NCBI GenBank assembly: GCA_963696505.1
Contig: CAVOKN010000013.1
Location: 1 to 64,000 of the forward strand
From: CAVOKN01 sp963696505
Lineage (GTDB): Bacteria > Pseudomonadota > Gammaproteobacteria > Burkholderiales > Rhodocyclaceae
Direction of reading: 5' to 3'
DNA length: 64,000 nt
The notes under the pieces were generated by a model. That model had not been told where the DNA came from, ran no database searches, and was given only the letters and a program-made list of their open reading frames with translations. Position numbers and translations under genes: made by a program. Within the stretch, counting starts at the first letter, position 1. Every line of letters starts with the position of its first letter. Positions 8,917 through 17,790 of this stretch are shown here, piece by piece.

Positions 8917-10104
8917 TCAGGAACCAACGACCTCACGGACCGAGCGCACGACATAATCGAGATCGGCTGGGGTCAGTTCAGGTGTGACAGGCAAGCCGAG
9001 CAGGCGCCGCGTCACGTCGTCGGTCACGGGCAGCCGGTCGAAGCCGCGCGGCTGGCGGCCGGCATACACCGGCTGGCGATAGGTGGGCGGCACGTAATGC
9101 AGGACCACTTCGATCCCGCGCTCGAGCAACTCGCAGTGCACCCGCTCCTGTTCTTCCACCAGGATGGTGTACGAGCGGAAGGTGGGCCGGCTCTCGGGCC
9201 GGAAGACGGGCAGCCCCACGTTGGCCCCGGCGAGCCCCTCGGCGTACGCGGCAACCACGGACCGCCGGGCGCGCGTCCAATCATCGAGATGCGGCAGTTT
9301 CGTGCGCAGCAGCGCGGCCTGGAGCGGATCGAGCGGCATGTTATAGCCCTCGAGCACGTGCGACTGCTGTCCCGCCGGGCCGCCCACCTCGTGGGAGCCG
9401 TGGCCGTAGCCGCACAGCAGGCGCAGGCGCTCGGCCAGCGCGTCGTCGTTCGTCGCCGCGACCGCGCCGTTGCCCACGCTGCCCAGCGGCTTGAAAGGGG
9501 CAAAGCTGAATACCGTGACGTCGGCATACGCGCCGACGGGCTTGCCGAAGTCCTGGCTGCCGGTGGCAAGGGCCGCGTCCTCGACGATTTTGAGTCCGCA
9601 CCGGTCCGCGAGCGGGCGCAGCGCCCGGACGTTCGCAGGATGCCCGTAAAGGTCGACGGGCAGGATCGCGGTCGTGCGGCGAGTGATCAGTCCCTCGACC
9701 AGGCTCGTATCGATGGTGTAATCTGCGGCGGAGATGTCGCAGAGGACCGGCGCCGCGCCGCAGTGCGAGATCGCCGCGGTCGTGGAGATGTCGGAATTGC
9801 CGACCGTGATCACTTCGTCCCCGGGACGGATGTCGCACGCCCGGAGCGCGAGGAACAGCGCCAGCGTGCCGGAATGGACGGCCACCGCGTGTTTCTGTCC
9901 CACGGCCGCGGCAAACTCGGACTCGAACAGCGTGCGCTCGGCAGAGCCGAGGCCGATATCCTCGAAGACGATCTGGGCCCACCGCTCGAGGATCTGTTGG
10001 CGCATGAACCGGTGCGTCGACACCGCACGCGAGCGCGGCACCGGCATCGCGTCTCTCCGCTCACCCATCAGCGCCTCAGAAAGGGAACCCAACACGTTTA
10101 CCAT
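8917..10104 (-). CDS. DegT/DnrJ/EryC1/StrS-type aminotransferase
   Basis: A 395-residue PLP protein of the DegT/DnrJ/EryC1/StrS family. It shows AVAVHSGTLALFLAL (cofactor pocket), PVDLYGHPANVRAL, IVEDAALATGS (PLP Asp) and the lysine segment SFAPFKPLGSVGNGA. Members usually transaminate keto-sugars, and a few act on other ketones or dehydrate hydroxy-sugars. Its presence in a peptide/amino-acid catabolic operon is unusual, so the substrate is open. The ATG at 10104 follows GGCAGGAG. The open frame continues upstream into the permease gene only because of a frameshift there. It lies between the permease and the MmgE/PrpD gene. Confidence 0.8.
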   Translation of the reverse strand: MVNVLGSLSEALMGERRDAMPVPRSRAVSTHRFMRQQILERWAQIVFEDIGLGSAERTLFESEFAAAVGQKHAVAVHSGTLALFLALRACDIRPGDEVITVGNSDISTTAAISHCGAAPVLCDISAADYTIDTSLVEGLITRRTTAILPVDLYGHPANVRALRPLADRCGLKIVEDAALATGSQDFGKPVGAYADVTVFSFAPFKPLGSVGNGAVAATNDDALAERLRLLCGYGHGSHEVGGPAGQQSHVLEGYNMPLDPLQAALLRTKLPHLDDWTRARRSVVAAYAEGLAGANVGLPVFRPESRPTFRSYTILVEEQERVHCELLERGIEVVLHYVPPTYRQPVYAGRQPRGFDRLPVTDDVTRRLLGLPVTPELTPADLDYVVRSVREVVGS

Positions 10105-10130
10105 CTCCTGCCCTTCAGCGTCGACAAGGC

Positions 10131-11055
10131 TCAGTCGCGGCCGCGCATGCGCGGGTCGAGCACGTCGCGCAGCCAGTCGCCCACAAACACGATCCCAAGG
10201 ACGGTGAAACTGATGGCGATGCCTGGGAACGTGGTCATCCACCATGCGCTGCCGAGGTACTGGCGGCCGTCCGCCAGCATCAGGCCCCAGGTGACCGTGG
10301 GCGGCTGCACGCCGAGGCCGAGGAAACTCAGCGACGACTCCGCGAGGATGACGGACGCCACTTCCATGGCTGCCAGCACGATCGCGGACGACATGACGTT
10401 CGGCGTGATGTGGCGCAGGATGATCAAGGGCGTCTTCTGGCCGATGACGCGCGCGGCGGTGACGTATTCGAGGTTGCGGACCACGAGCACCTCCCCGCAC
10501 GACGACGCGCGTGTAGGTGACCCAGCCCGTAAACCCCAGGATGAGGATAAGGGTCAACAGGCCGGGTCCGACCACCCCTGAGATGGCGACCACCAGCACG
10601 ATGAACGGGATGCCTAAGAAGGCGTCGGCAATGCGCATCAGGATCGAGTCGATGCGGCCTCCGAAATAGCCGGAGGTGAGGCCGTAGGTCATGCCGACGG
10701 TGGAGCCGATGGCCGCGGCGACCAGGCCGATCATCACGGAGATGCGGCTGCCGAGGATCAAGCGGCTCAGGATGTCGCGGCCCAACTGGTCGGTGCCCAG
10801 GATGTGGGTGCCGTACTGGGTCGTATAGCCGGGCGGCTTGAAGCGCGCGCGCAGGTTGTGCTTGACCGGATCGAACGGCGAGATGCTCGGTCCGATGATC
10901 GCCACCAGAAGCACAGTGAGGACGCTCGCCACGCCGATCATCCCGACGAGGCTGCGGCGGAGCGAGCGCAGCGCGTAGCTGAGCCGCGCGCCGGGGGAGC
11001 TGCGGTCGCGCTGGTGGGGGACCATGAGCGTCAAGGTTGATGCATCATCTGCCAT
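10131..11055 (-). CDS. DppC-type ABC transporter permease (frameshifted)
   Basis: An inner-membrane permease of the dipeptide/oligopeptide/nickel type, about 307 residues. The N-terminus has one membrane segment (LVGMIGVASVLTVLLVAIIG), a periplasmic loop with GTDQLGRDILSRLILGSR, and then further helices. The ATPase-contact (EAA) loop is seen in YVTAARVIGQKTPLIILRH. The C-terminus is GDWLRDVLDPRMRGRD. A single frameshift near 10,495 separates the two halves. AGGAGG precedes the ATG at 11055. With the adjacent DppB-type permease it forms the channel of an importer; no ATPase genes are present in the window. Confidence 0.85.
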
Positions 11056-11215
11056 CGGAAAACCTCCTGGGCCACTGCGAGCGGCAGCGCGGCTGCGAGT
11101 GGGTCACCTGGCATGCTCCTTGCCATCCCTGGCACGGTTCAGTAAACTGTGGGTCATCCCGCTCCACACCCCCTTGGGCAATTCCTGGTTGAACATGGCC
11201 GAATCCATTGACCCA

Positions 11216-12133
11216 CTAGTCGTAACGGACCCGTGGGTCGATCAGTGTGTAGATAATATCGACAACCAGGTTGATCACGACGAAGGAGGTGGCGAAGAAG
11301 AGCAGCCCCGCCTGGACGATCGTGATGTCCCGGATATTGATCGAATCAATCATCAGGCGACCGAGGCCCGGCCATGAGAAGACGGACTCGATGACCACCG
11401 CGCCTCCGAGCAGCCACCCCAGGGACAGACCGAAGGACGTGACCACCGGGATAAGGGCGTTGCGCAGCGCGTGGAGCACGATCACGGAGCGCTCCCGGAG
11501 GCCCTTGCTGCGGGCCGTGCGGATGTAGTCCTGGCCCAGCACCTCGAGCATCGAGGAACGCGTCAACCGCGAGAGGGTGGCCGCGAGGCCGACGCCGAGC
11601 GCGGTCGCAGGCATGATGATGGACTTGGGCGACTCCGCGCCGTACGCCGGCAAAGCGCGGAAATGGACGGAGAAGACCAGGATGAGCATCAGGCCGATCC
11701 AGAAACCGGGCATGGCGCGGCCCAGGGTGGCCAAGATCGTCACGATCAGGTCGATGATGCTGTTGCGGTAGACGGCCGACAGGATGCCGAGCGGCACGGC
11801 GATGGCCAGGCCCAGCAGCGCGGACACCCCAGCCAACAGGTAGGTCCATTTGAGGCGCTGCACGACCAGGTCCATGGCGGGGATCCGATACTCGATCGAA
11901 TTCCCGAAATCGCCGCGCACGGCCTTGCTCAGGAAGACCAGGTACTGCTCGCCTAACGGCTTGTCGAGGCCCCACGCGTGACGCAGCGCGGCCTTCTGTG
12001 CCTCGTTGAACGTCTCGGGCGCCAGGATGGTGACCGGGTCACCCTTGAGGCGCACGAGGAAGAACACCACCAGCGACACGATGAAGACCGTGATCACCAT
12101 CTGCCCGAGACGGGACGCGATATACCTGTGCAT
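11216..12133 (-). CDS. DppB-type ABC transporter permease
   Basis: A complete 305-residue permease of the DppB/OppB family. It opens with MHRYIASRLGQMVITVFIVS, a first membrane helix, and carries the family loop LGLDKP-like HAWGLDKPLGEQY, about six helices, and the EAA loop DYIRTARSKGLRERSVIVLHALR. The end is YTLIDPRVRYD. It pairs with the DppC-type permease 160 bases downstream. The gap 11,056-11,215 holds no gene. A hairpin terminator and the tail of a solute-binding-protein gene lie upstream, which suggests that the original order was binding protein, DppB, DppC. Confidence 0.9.
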   Translation of the reverse strand: MHRYIASRLGQMVITVFIVSLVVFFLVRLKGDPVTILAPETFNEAQKAALRHAWGLDKPLGEQYLVFLSKAVRGDFGNSIEYRIPAMDLVVQRLKWTYLLAGVSALLGLAIAVPLGILSAVYRNSIIDLIVTILATLGRAMPGFWIGLMLILVFSVHFRALPAYGAESPKSIIMPATALGVGLAATLSRLTRSSMLEVLGQDYIRTARSKGLRERSVIVLHALRNALIPVVTSFGLSLGWLLGGAVVIESVFSWPGLGRLMIDSINIRDITIVQAGLLFFATSFVVINLVVDIIYTLIDPRVRYD

Positions 12134-12145
12134 GGCTACCCCCGA

Positions 12146-12176
12146 AGGGGGCCCGCGTCAGGGTCACGGGCCCCCT
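12146..12176 (-). terminator. hairpin after the solute-binding-protein fragment
   Basis: Ten-base arms AGGGGGCCCG and CGGGCCCCCT enclose an 11-base loop. It sits 3' of the binding-protein remnant and 5' of the DppB permease. There is no clear T-run. Such intercistronic hairpins after binding-protein genes often lower expression of the permeases relative to the binding protein. Confidence 0.6.
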
Positions 12177-12188
12177 CAGTATCACACC

Positions 12189-12375
12189 CTACTTCGCGGG
12201 CGTCAGCTCGCGGAAGGTCATCCAGCCATCGGCACGCGGTTCCCAGTTGAAGGACGCGTCCAAAGCATACACGTTTTCCAGCTCGTAGAGCGGCACTGTC
12301 TGGGCAAAGTCGATGAAGTACTCCCACCACTTGCCCCACAGCTCCTTGCGATCGAAGCCGGCTTCCTTCACTGAC
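12189..12375 (-). pseudogene. 3' remnant of a family-5 solute-binding protein gene
   Basis: The last 60 or so residues of an extracellular solute-binding protein, ending DASFNWEPRADGWMTFREL then TPAK and a stop. The end matches the full-length binding protein at 15.9-17.6 kb in pattern (FEWTPRADGWFTFRDLKLAK), but the two differ at about half the positions, so this is not a recent copy of it. No start codon or signal peptide remains; the fragment begins abruptly next to the end of an aspartoacylase-like gene. It is probably what is left of the binding protein that once belonged to the downstream permeases. Confidence 0.75.
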
Positions 12376-12390
12376 CCGCAGTCCCTTTCC

Positions 12391-13360
12391 TCACGTCTCG
12401 GGATCACCCAGGATGGCAAGGACGGCATCCTCCGGCACGATGGGCCAGGAGGCGCCCGCATGGAGCATGACCCCGTCGCGCTCCGCCCGAAACTCGTGAA
12501 TGATATCGCCGGTGAAGGGATGCTTGACGTAACCGATCGCCTCGCCGGCGGCGACAGCATTGGCCGCGCTTGTGCTTGTCGATGAAGGTGAGGCCGCGCG
12601 GGCCGGTGACGTTGAGATAAGTGTGGCCGCGGACCGTGGTGACCGGTCCGTCGATGCTTTCCAGGTCGCCGCCGAGCATGCCCAGGTGGCGCAGCGCGTT
12701 CACCACGGCGTTGCGCACGCGCTGCATGTCCTCGTGGCGGAAGTCGCGCAGGCCGGGCCCGCCGCCGATCCATGCCGACACGACGGCCTTGCCGTCGGCC
12801 GCGGCCTGGCACGCGTAGCTGCCATCGGCCGGCTGGCAGATGAGCACGTGGGGCAGCCCCAACGCCTGTGCGAGCGCCAGGGAGCGGTCCGCCGCGCCCG
12901 CATCGTAAACGCCGGCATAGCGGAAGTAGCCCCAGAGCGCGCCGGAGCGGATGTCGATCACTGCGTCCGCGGCGGCGACCGCGGTCGTGTAGAAGCAGTG
13001 GAGCAACTGCTCGCTGACCGAGCCGTCGGCTTTGCCGCGGCCGAGCTCGGTCAGGGTCTTGTCGTCCCAGATGGCGTTGACCTGCTCGAACTCGAAGCCC
13101 GAGGTGTTGAAGAGCGGGACGACAAGCAGCGTGCCGGAAAGTGCGGCCGGGTCGATCTCGTCGACCACCTTGGGCAGGACGAGGGCCGGCTCGATCTCCA
13201 GGCCGCTCAGGCCCGCGACGACGAGCAGTGTGGGGCCGGGCTGCGCGCCCGCGACGATGTGCAGCGGGAAGTGGACGTCGAAGCCGCCGTGGGTCTCGGT
13301 GGCCTTGACGAAACCGAAGGCCTTCTGGCCTGGCAGCGCTTCAATCTGTTGGATGTTCAT
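12391..13360 (-). CDS. AstE/aspartoacylase-like protein without zinc histidines, copy A1 (frameshifted)
   Basis: About 320 residues with the fold of succinylglutamate desuccinylase/aspartoacylase (M14-like deacylases), which use one zinc held by H-x-x-E and a later His. In this protein the positions read S52-G-L-E55 (AGLSGLEIEP) and R138 (VIDIRSGALWG). Both histidines are therefore lost and only the Glu stays, although the fold and length are kept. One frameshift near 12,560 hides the true C-terminus, which ends LAILGDPET. It is almost identical to copy A2 at 21.1-22.1 kb over about 810 bases. It directly follows the zinc-competent copy B1, so it is likely to be a non-catalytic partner. Confidence 0.7.
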
Positions 13361-13379
13361 GTTGACCTCGCTCTCAGGC

Positions 13380-14410
13380 TCAGAACGACACGTACAGGTC
13401 GGTCGTGCGGCGGTCTTCGACGCGATCCACGATGCCGAGGATGCCGATGGACGTAGCGCCGATGGTCGGCCACTCTTCGCCGCTGGGGATGACGATGGCG
13501 TCCTGCGTGTTCGGGATCGTCCCCAGGAGCTTGCCGGTGTACGGATCCACGAGGGAGCCGTAGATCTCGCCGGCCTTGACGAACTCGCCGAACCGCTTGT
13601 GGCGGATGAACATGCCGTCGACCGGGGGCTTCCAGAGCACGACGCCCGCGTTGTAGACCGTGCAGAGCGGGCCGTCGGCCTCGAACTCGCCGTCGATCAT
13701 GCGCATGGCCTTGAGGGTGTTCCAGATGCCGCGCTCCGCGTCGCGGACGTTGTCCTCGCCGTTCTTGAACCAGCCGGTGCCGCCGCCGAACTCGGTGGTG
13801 AACTGGACGACGCCCGCGCTCTCGATCGCCTCCTTGGACTTGTTGGCGCCGAAGGTGCCGGGCGGGAAGAACGCGGCCTGGTCGAGGCCGAACGCGACGA
13901 TGAGCTTGCGGCGCTTCTTCTCGATCTCGGTCAGGTTGTTCGGGTCGGCCTCCGCGGTGAAGAGGACGTAGCGCTCGTAGGCCACCTGCGCGCCGGCGTG
14001 GAAGTCGATCATCACGTTGGCCTGGCGGATGGCCTCTTCGAAGTAGACGTAGGCCACCTGGTCGGACACGCTGCCCTTCGCGTTGCCGGGGAAGAGGCGG
14101 CTGATGTCCTTGCCGTCGATCTTGGAGCCCGGTCGCTGAGCTCGAAGCCGGCCCGGTTGACGACCGGCACGGCGATGATGTTGCCGCACAGGCCGCGCGG
14201 GTCGATCTTCTTGATGAAGTTGAGGATCGCCATCGTGCCGATGATCTCTGCGCCATGGATCGCGCCCTGGACCAACAGGGTGGGTCCGGGGTCGGTCCCC
14301 GCGAACACGTGCACGGGGATGTCCGGGCTGAGGCCGGACCGCGACTTGGCGACCTCCAGGAAGCCGAAGGCGTGTTCGCCGGGCTTCGCCTCAATGTTAC
14401 CTACGCGCAT
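13380..14410 (-). CDS. AstE/aspartoacylase-like deacylase, copy B1 (frameshifted)
   Basis: About 342 residues of the succinylglutamate desuccinylase/aspartoacylase family, predicted zinc amide hydrolases that remove an acyl group from an amino acid. The zinc ligands are present: H52 and E55 in GAIHGAEIIG and the later His in VMIDFHAGAQ. SRLFPGN, ELGG-like TTEFGGGTGWF and a C-terminal barrel with VLWKPPVDGMFIRHK follow. One frameshift near 14,135 splits the gene. The N-termini of the A and B proteins align without gaps (GEHAFGF, GQKAFGF), so A and B come from one ancestor. It follows the second MmgE/PrpD gene and precedes A1. Confidence 0.75.
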
Positions 14411-14435
14411 GCTGTTGTCTCCTTGTCACTTGGGC

Positions 14436-15818
14436 TCATGCAGGAATGGTCAGGCGGACCAGGTCGCCTGCGTCGGCGAGCTGCTCGAGGCGGGAGCAGG
14501 CCTCGACGATGCGGTCCTGCCTCCCTGCGGGCAGGAAGCCGCCGGCCAGGCGCCGGAACTTAGCCTCGAACTCGGCCGCGGTGAGCATGTTCTCGGGTTC
14601 GCCCTTGGCGAAGTCAACCCGGCCGGTGACCACGGCGCCGTTTCGGGTGGTGATGGTCACGATGCAGCCGTTCTTCGCCGGGTAGGCGGCCTGCATCCCG
14701 GGGTCAAGGTAGACCCGTGTCTTGCTCAACAGGTTGTGGATAACGGGATCGTCGTACGTCGCGATATCCTCGCGGAACCAACTGCCGCGGACCAGGGAAA
14801 CGCAGACGGCGGTGGGCAGGCTGAAGGCCGCCTCGCTCCACGTCTTGGGGTCGGGGTTCGCGCGGAATGCCGGCTCGATGGCAGCGCGGTAACTGCCGAT
14901 CTCGATGCACTCGATCTCAGCCAGCGGCGGGCAACCCCGGCGGCACAGGTCCTGCGCCGCGTCGACCCCGGCGTGAACGTAACGGCACCCGGCGTGCGGC
15001 TTGAAGCCGGTGGATGCCAGCGCGTACGAGGCGCCGAGCTTATCCAGGAATGCCGGCTGGTAGCCGGGCCCGAAGGCGTGAAAATAGCCGTAGGGGCCGT
15101 CCAATGCACCGCGCGGGCCGCGAAACCCGAAATCGGCAAGCCGGGCCGCCTGGATGCCGCTGCGCGCGGCATGGCCCGCCAGGAGGTCCTTGGTGTCGCA
15201 CGTGTCGCCGTCCCAGGCGTACTGCTCCGTGCCACAAGCCATGTCCATGCTGAGCGCGAGTGCGTGCGCGATCTTCTCCGCGGTCAGGCCCATGGCGACG
15301 GCACAGGAGACGGCTGCGGCCAGTGTGCCTGCCTGGCCCTTGTGATCCAGCCCTCGCTCGCGCTGCCAGGCTTCGACGGCCGGCTGGATCGTGTCGAACA
15401 CGTCGTAGCCTGCGGCAAGCGCGGTGACGAGCTGCTTGCCGGGGAGGTGCATCGATTCGCCGAGCGCCAGGAGCGCGGGGACGAACTCCGCCGCGACGTG
15501 CCCGGCGGTGCGGTGCGAATCGTCCATGCCGAGGTATTTGCCGGCGACGCCGTTGGCCCAGGCCGCGCCTTCGATCGTGGTGCGGCGGCCGTCGCCGGCC
15601 ACCGTCGCTTCGTCCCCGGGGTAGACGCTCGTGACGTAGTCGGCCGCCAGCCGGCCGAGCCGCGTCTGACAGCCGCCGAGCACCGTGCCGAGGGTGTCCA
15701 GCACGACCTGGCGGGCGCGCACGACGGCCATCTCGCTCAGCACCTCGTACTTCAGGTTGGCTGCATACAAAGCGATCTTCGCCACGGCGTTGTCGCCAAA
15801 CCCGGTTACGCTGTCCAC
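14436..15818 (-). CDS. MmgE/PrpD-family protein (second copy)
   Basis: A 460-residue intact MmgE/PrpD protein, clearly related to the one at 7.5-8.9 kb: KYLGMDDSHRTAGHVAAEF, KDLLAGHAARSGIQAARL and GFKPHAGCRYVHAGVDAA correspond to the same places. The start was placed at GTG 15818 because GGGAGGAG lies seven bases upstream; the open frame further upstream runs through the terminator of the binding-protein gene. Two such enzymes in one cluster suggest two dehydration, epimerisation or decarboxylation steps on related acids, or two substrates. It is followed by the B1-A1 deacylase pair 25 bases downstream. Confidence 0.8.
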   Translation of the reverse strand: MDSVTGFGDNAVAKIALYAANLKYEVLSEMAVVRARQVVLDTLGTVLGGCQTRLGRLAADYVTSVYPGDEATVAGDGRRTTIEGAAWANGVAGKYLGMDDSHRTAGHVAAEFVPALLALGESMHLPGKQLVTALAAGYDVFDTIQPAVEAWQRERGLDHKGQAGTLAAAVSCAVAMGLTAEKIAHALALSMDMACGTEQYAWDGDTCDTKDLLAGHAARSGIQAARLADFGFRGPRGALDGPYGYFHAFGPGYQPAFLDKLGASYALASTGFKPHAGCRYVHAGVDAAQDLCRRGCPPLAEIECIEIGSYRAAIEPAFRANPDPKTWSEAAFSLPTAVCVSLVRGSWFREDIATYDDPVIHNLLSKTRVYLDPGMQAAYPAKNGCIVTITTRNGAVVTGRVDFAKGEPENMLTAAEFEAKFRRLAGGFLPAGRQDRIVEACSRLEQLADAGDLVRLTIPA

Positions 15819-15842
15819 CTGTGCTCCTCCCGGATAAGCCTC

Positions 15843-15874
15843 GTGTGGGGGCCCGCGGCCGCGAGCCCCCACAC
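15843..15874 (-). terminator. hairpin terminator of the solute-binding-protein gene
   Basis: Ten-base arms GTGTGGGGGC and GCCCCCACAC surround a 12-base GC-rich loop, starting 13 bases after the binding-protein stop codon. There is no strong T-run, so partial termination or RNA protection is as likely as a full stop. Confidence 0.65.
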
Positions 15875-15886
15875 AAGGCCGGATCG

Positions 15887-17599
15887 CTACTTCGCCAGCT
15901 TCAGGTCACGGAACGTGAACCACCCGTCCGCGCGGGGGGTCCACTCGAACTTGTCGCTCATGGCCATCACACGGTCCATGAAGTACAGCGTGATTTCGCC
16001 CGCTTCCTCGACGTAGTAGTTCCAGAACTTCTCCCACAGGGCCTTGCGCTCCGCCTTGTCGGTCGCCTGGAGGATGGCTTTGCTGGTGTCCTCCCAGTCG
16101 CCCTTAACGATCGCGCAGGTGTTGAAGCCCGGCGCCTTCCAACTACACTCGTAGAACATGGGGATGAGCGAGCCGGAGCCGCCGATGGGGATGAGCGCGA
16201 GCTCGCGCCAATTGCCCACGTCGATGATCTGCTCGTAGTAGGCCGCGCGGTCCAGGATGTTGAGATCGACCTCGAAGCCGACTTCTTCCAGCATCGCCTG
16301 CACGGCCTCGGCCACTTCCTTCTCGTTGCCCGAGTAGACGTTGGGCGAGTCGAGGTTGACGAGCGGCTTCTTGCCGTTGTCGGGATCGAAGCCGGCTTCC
16401 TTGATCAACTGCTTGGCCAGCTCGGGGTCGTACCAGTCGAGCGCGGCCTGGGTGCCCGCGTACGTGCCGACGTGGTCGACGTCATAGGTGTCGACGCGCA
16501 GCAGGCTGGGCCGGCCGGTGCCCTGGATTTCGCCGAGCAGTTGGCGGTCGAGCGCATGGCTGACGGCCTGGCGGATCTTCTTGTCCATGGTGGAGGGGAC
16601 GTAGCCCGGATAGTTTTCCAGCAGCTTGCCCGAGGTGGTCTCGAAGCGGGCGTACAGCAGGTGCTGCTGGTTAGCCGGCCCGCGGAGCGACTTGATGCCG
16701 GCCGCGCTCTTCATCCGCTCGCGGTCCGGGATGGGGATGTTTGAGACGAAGTCGACCTGGCCCGCGAGCAGGGCCGCGATCTGGCTGGCCACCTCGGGGA
16801 TGACCTGGTACACGACCTCGTCAACCTCGGGCTTGCCGCCCCAGTAGCCGTCCCACGCCTCGAAGACATACTTCTCGTTCAGGACAAGCTCTTTCATCTT
16901 GTAAGGACCGGAGCCGACGGGCGCGGTCGCGAACTTCTCTTCGCCGACCTCGGCGATATACTTCGGCGGCAGGAGCTCGCAGCCGTTGTAGCTGACGTCG
17001 TATTCGAAGTAGGCATGCGGATCGTCGGTGGTGATCTCGACCGTCAGCGGGTCGATCACGGTGACCTTGTCGATGAACTGCCACTGCGGCTGGACCAGGA
17101 AGTCCTCGCGCGTCATGACGCGGTCGATGTTCCACTTGACGGCGGCGGCATCCAGGGGTTCGCCGTTGTGGAAGGTGATGTCCTTGCGCAGGTAGAAGCG
17201 CCAGGTCTTCGGGTCGACGTTCTCCCACTTCTCGGCCGCCTGGCCCACGTAGCCGGAGCCGTCGGCCTTGCGCCAGATGAGGCAGTCGTAGAGCAGGTTG
17301 GTGAGCCAGTGGGTCGAGCCGAACCACGTGACGGGGGCGTCCATGGTGCGGATCGGGCCGGTGTGCGCAAAGACGAAGCGGCTCTTTTCAGCCACGGGCG
17401 CGGCTGTCGGTTCCGGGGCCTTGGTCGGCTCAGGCGCCTGCGTGGGTTCGGGCGCTTTGGTCGGTTCCGGAGCCTTGGTAGCTTCGGCAGCGGCGGGTTG
17501 AGGCGCCGCTGGCGCGGGGGTTGGCTGGGCGCATGCGGACAATACCATGCCCACGAGCACCATCAGTACCACGAGTCGGGTGAGGAACCTGCCTTTCAT
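15887..17599 (-). CDS. family-5 extracellular solute-binding lipoprotein
   Basis: A 570-residue lipoprotein of the peptide/nickel-binding family (SBP_bac_5). The signal peptide ends in the lipobox LSAC with Cys at residue 23, so the protein is lipid-anchored outside the cytoplasmic membrane. A linker of repeated APEPTK/Q units covers about residues 30-70, a style common in Chloroflexota. The body has KWENVDPKTWRFYLRKDITF and HNGEPLDAAAVKW, hallmark segments of the family. The second of two near ATGs, at 17599, fits the AAGGAG site better. It probably feeds the DppB/DppC permeases downstream, although a remnant of another binding protein lies nearer to them. Confidence 0.9.
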   Translation of the reverse strand: MKGRFLTRLVVLMVLVGMVLSACAQPTPAPAAPQPAAAEATKAPEPTKAPEPTQAPEPTKAPEPTAAPVAEKSRFVFAHTGPIRTMDAPVTWFGSTHWLTNLLYDCLIWRKADGSGYVGQAAEKWENVDPKTWRFYLRKDITFHNGEPLDAAAVKWNIDRVMTREDFLVQPQWQFIDKVTVIDPLTVEITTDDPHAYFEYDVSYNGCELLPPKYIAEVGEEKFATAPVGSGPYKMKELVLNEKYVFEAWDGYWGGKPEVDEVVYQVIPEVASQIAALLAGQVDFVSNIPIPDRERMKSAAGIKSLRGPANQQHLLYARFETTSGKLLENYPGYVPSTMDKKIRQAVSHALDRQLLGEIQGTGRPSLLRVDTYDVDHVGTYAGTQAALDWYDPELAKQLIKEAGFDPDNGKKPLVNLDSPNVYSGNEKEVAEAVQAMLEEVGFEVDLNILDRAAYYEQIIDVGNWRELALIPIGGSGSLIPMFYECSWKAPGFNTCAIVKGDWEDTSKAILQATDKAERKALWEKFWNYYVEEAGEITLYFMDRVMAMSDKFEWTPRADGWFTFRDLKLAK

Positions 17600-17683
17600 G
17601 TACATACTCCTTCGGGTGTGATCGGGCCTGGCCGTCTGCACCTGTGAAGCAGAAAGCCCCAGGGAATACGGGGGTTGGCCCCC

Positions 17684-17790
17684 ACGGGGGGCGGGCGCGA
17701 GGCCCGCCCCTACGGGTAGGTGGGCGGGCACAAGGCCAGCCCGTGCGGACGGGTGGGCGGGGCAGGCACGCTGCCGGCCCCTACAGGACG
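17684..17790. repeat. GC-rich imperfect tandem repeat
   Basis: Three imperfect units of about 33 bases, each beginning GGGCGGGC or similar, with an internal inverted half such as GGCCCGCCCC. The repeat lies in the 181-base gap upstream of the binding-protein gene and overlaps the last codons of the M55 gene by a few bases. It can fold into hairpins and may be a REP-like element that stabilises or ends the upstream message. Confidence 0.6.

Noticed and set aside
8917..11055. A single 712-residue permease-aminotransferase fusion
   Set aside because: A frameshift near 10,495 joins the frames; the aminotransferase has its own ATG with a GGCAGGAG site, and the permease C-terminus is found in the other frame.
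12189..12812. A fusion of an AstE-like protein with a binding-protein tail
   Set aside because: It arises from a frameshift near 12,560; correcting it ends the AstE-like protein at 12,391 before the remnant.
13032..16016. A plus-strand open frame of nearly 1,000 codons
   Set aside because: It lies opposite the zinc-less AstE-like, B1 and MmgE/PrpD genes, has no family motifs, and is the usual antisense shadow of GC-rich coding DNA.
17430..17520. APEPTK repeats as a tandem-repeat element
   Set aside because: They encode the flexible linker of the solute-binding lipoprotein, a common feature, not a separate element.
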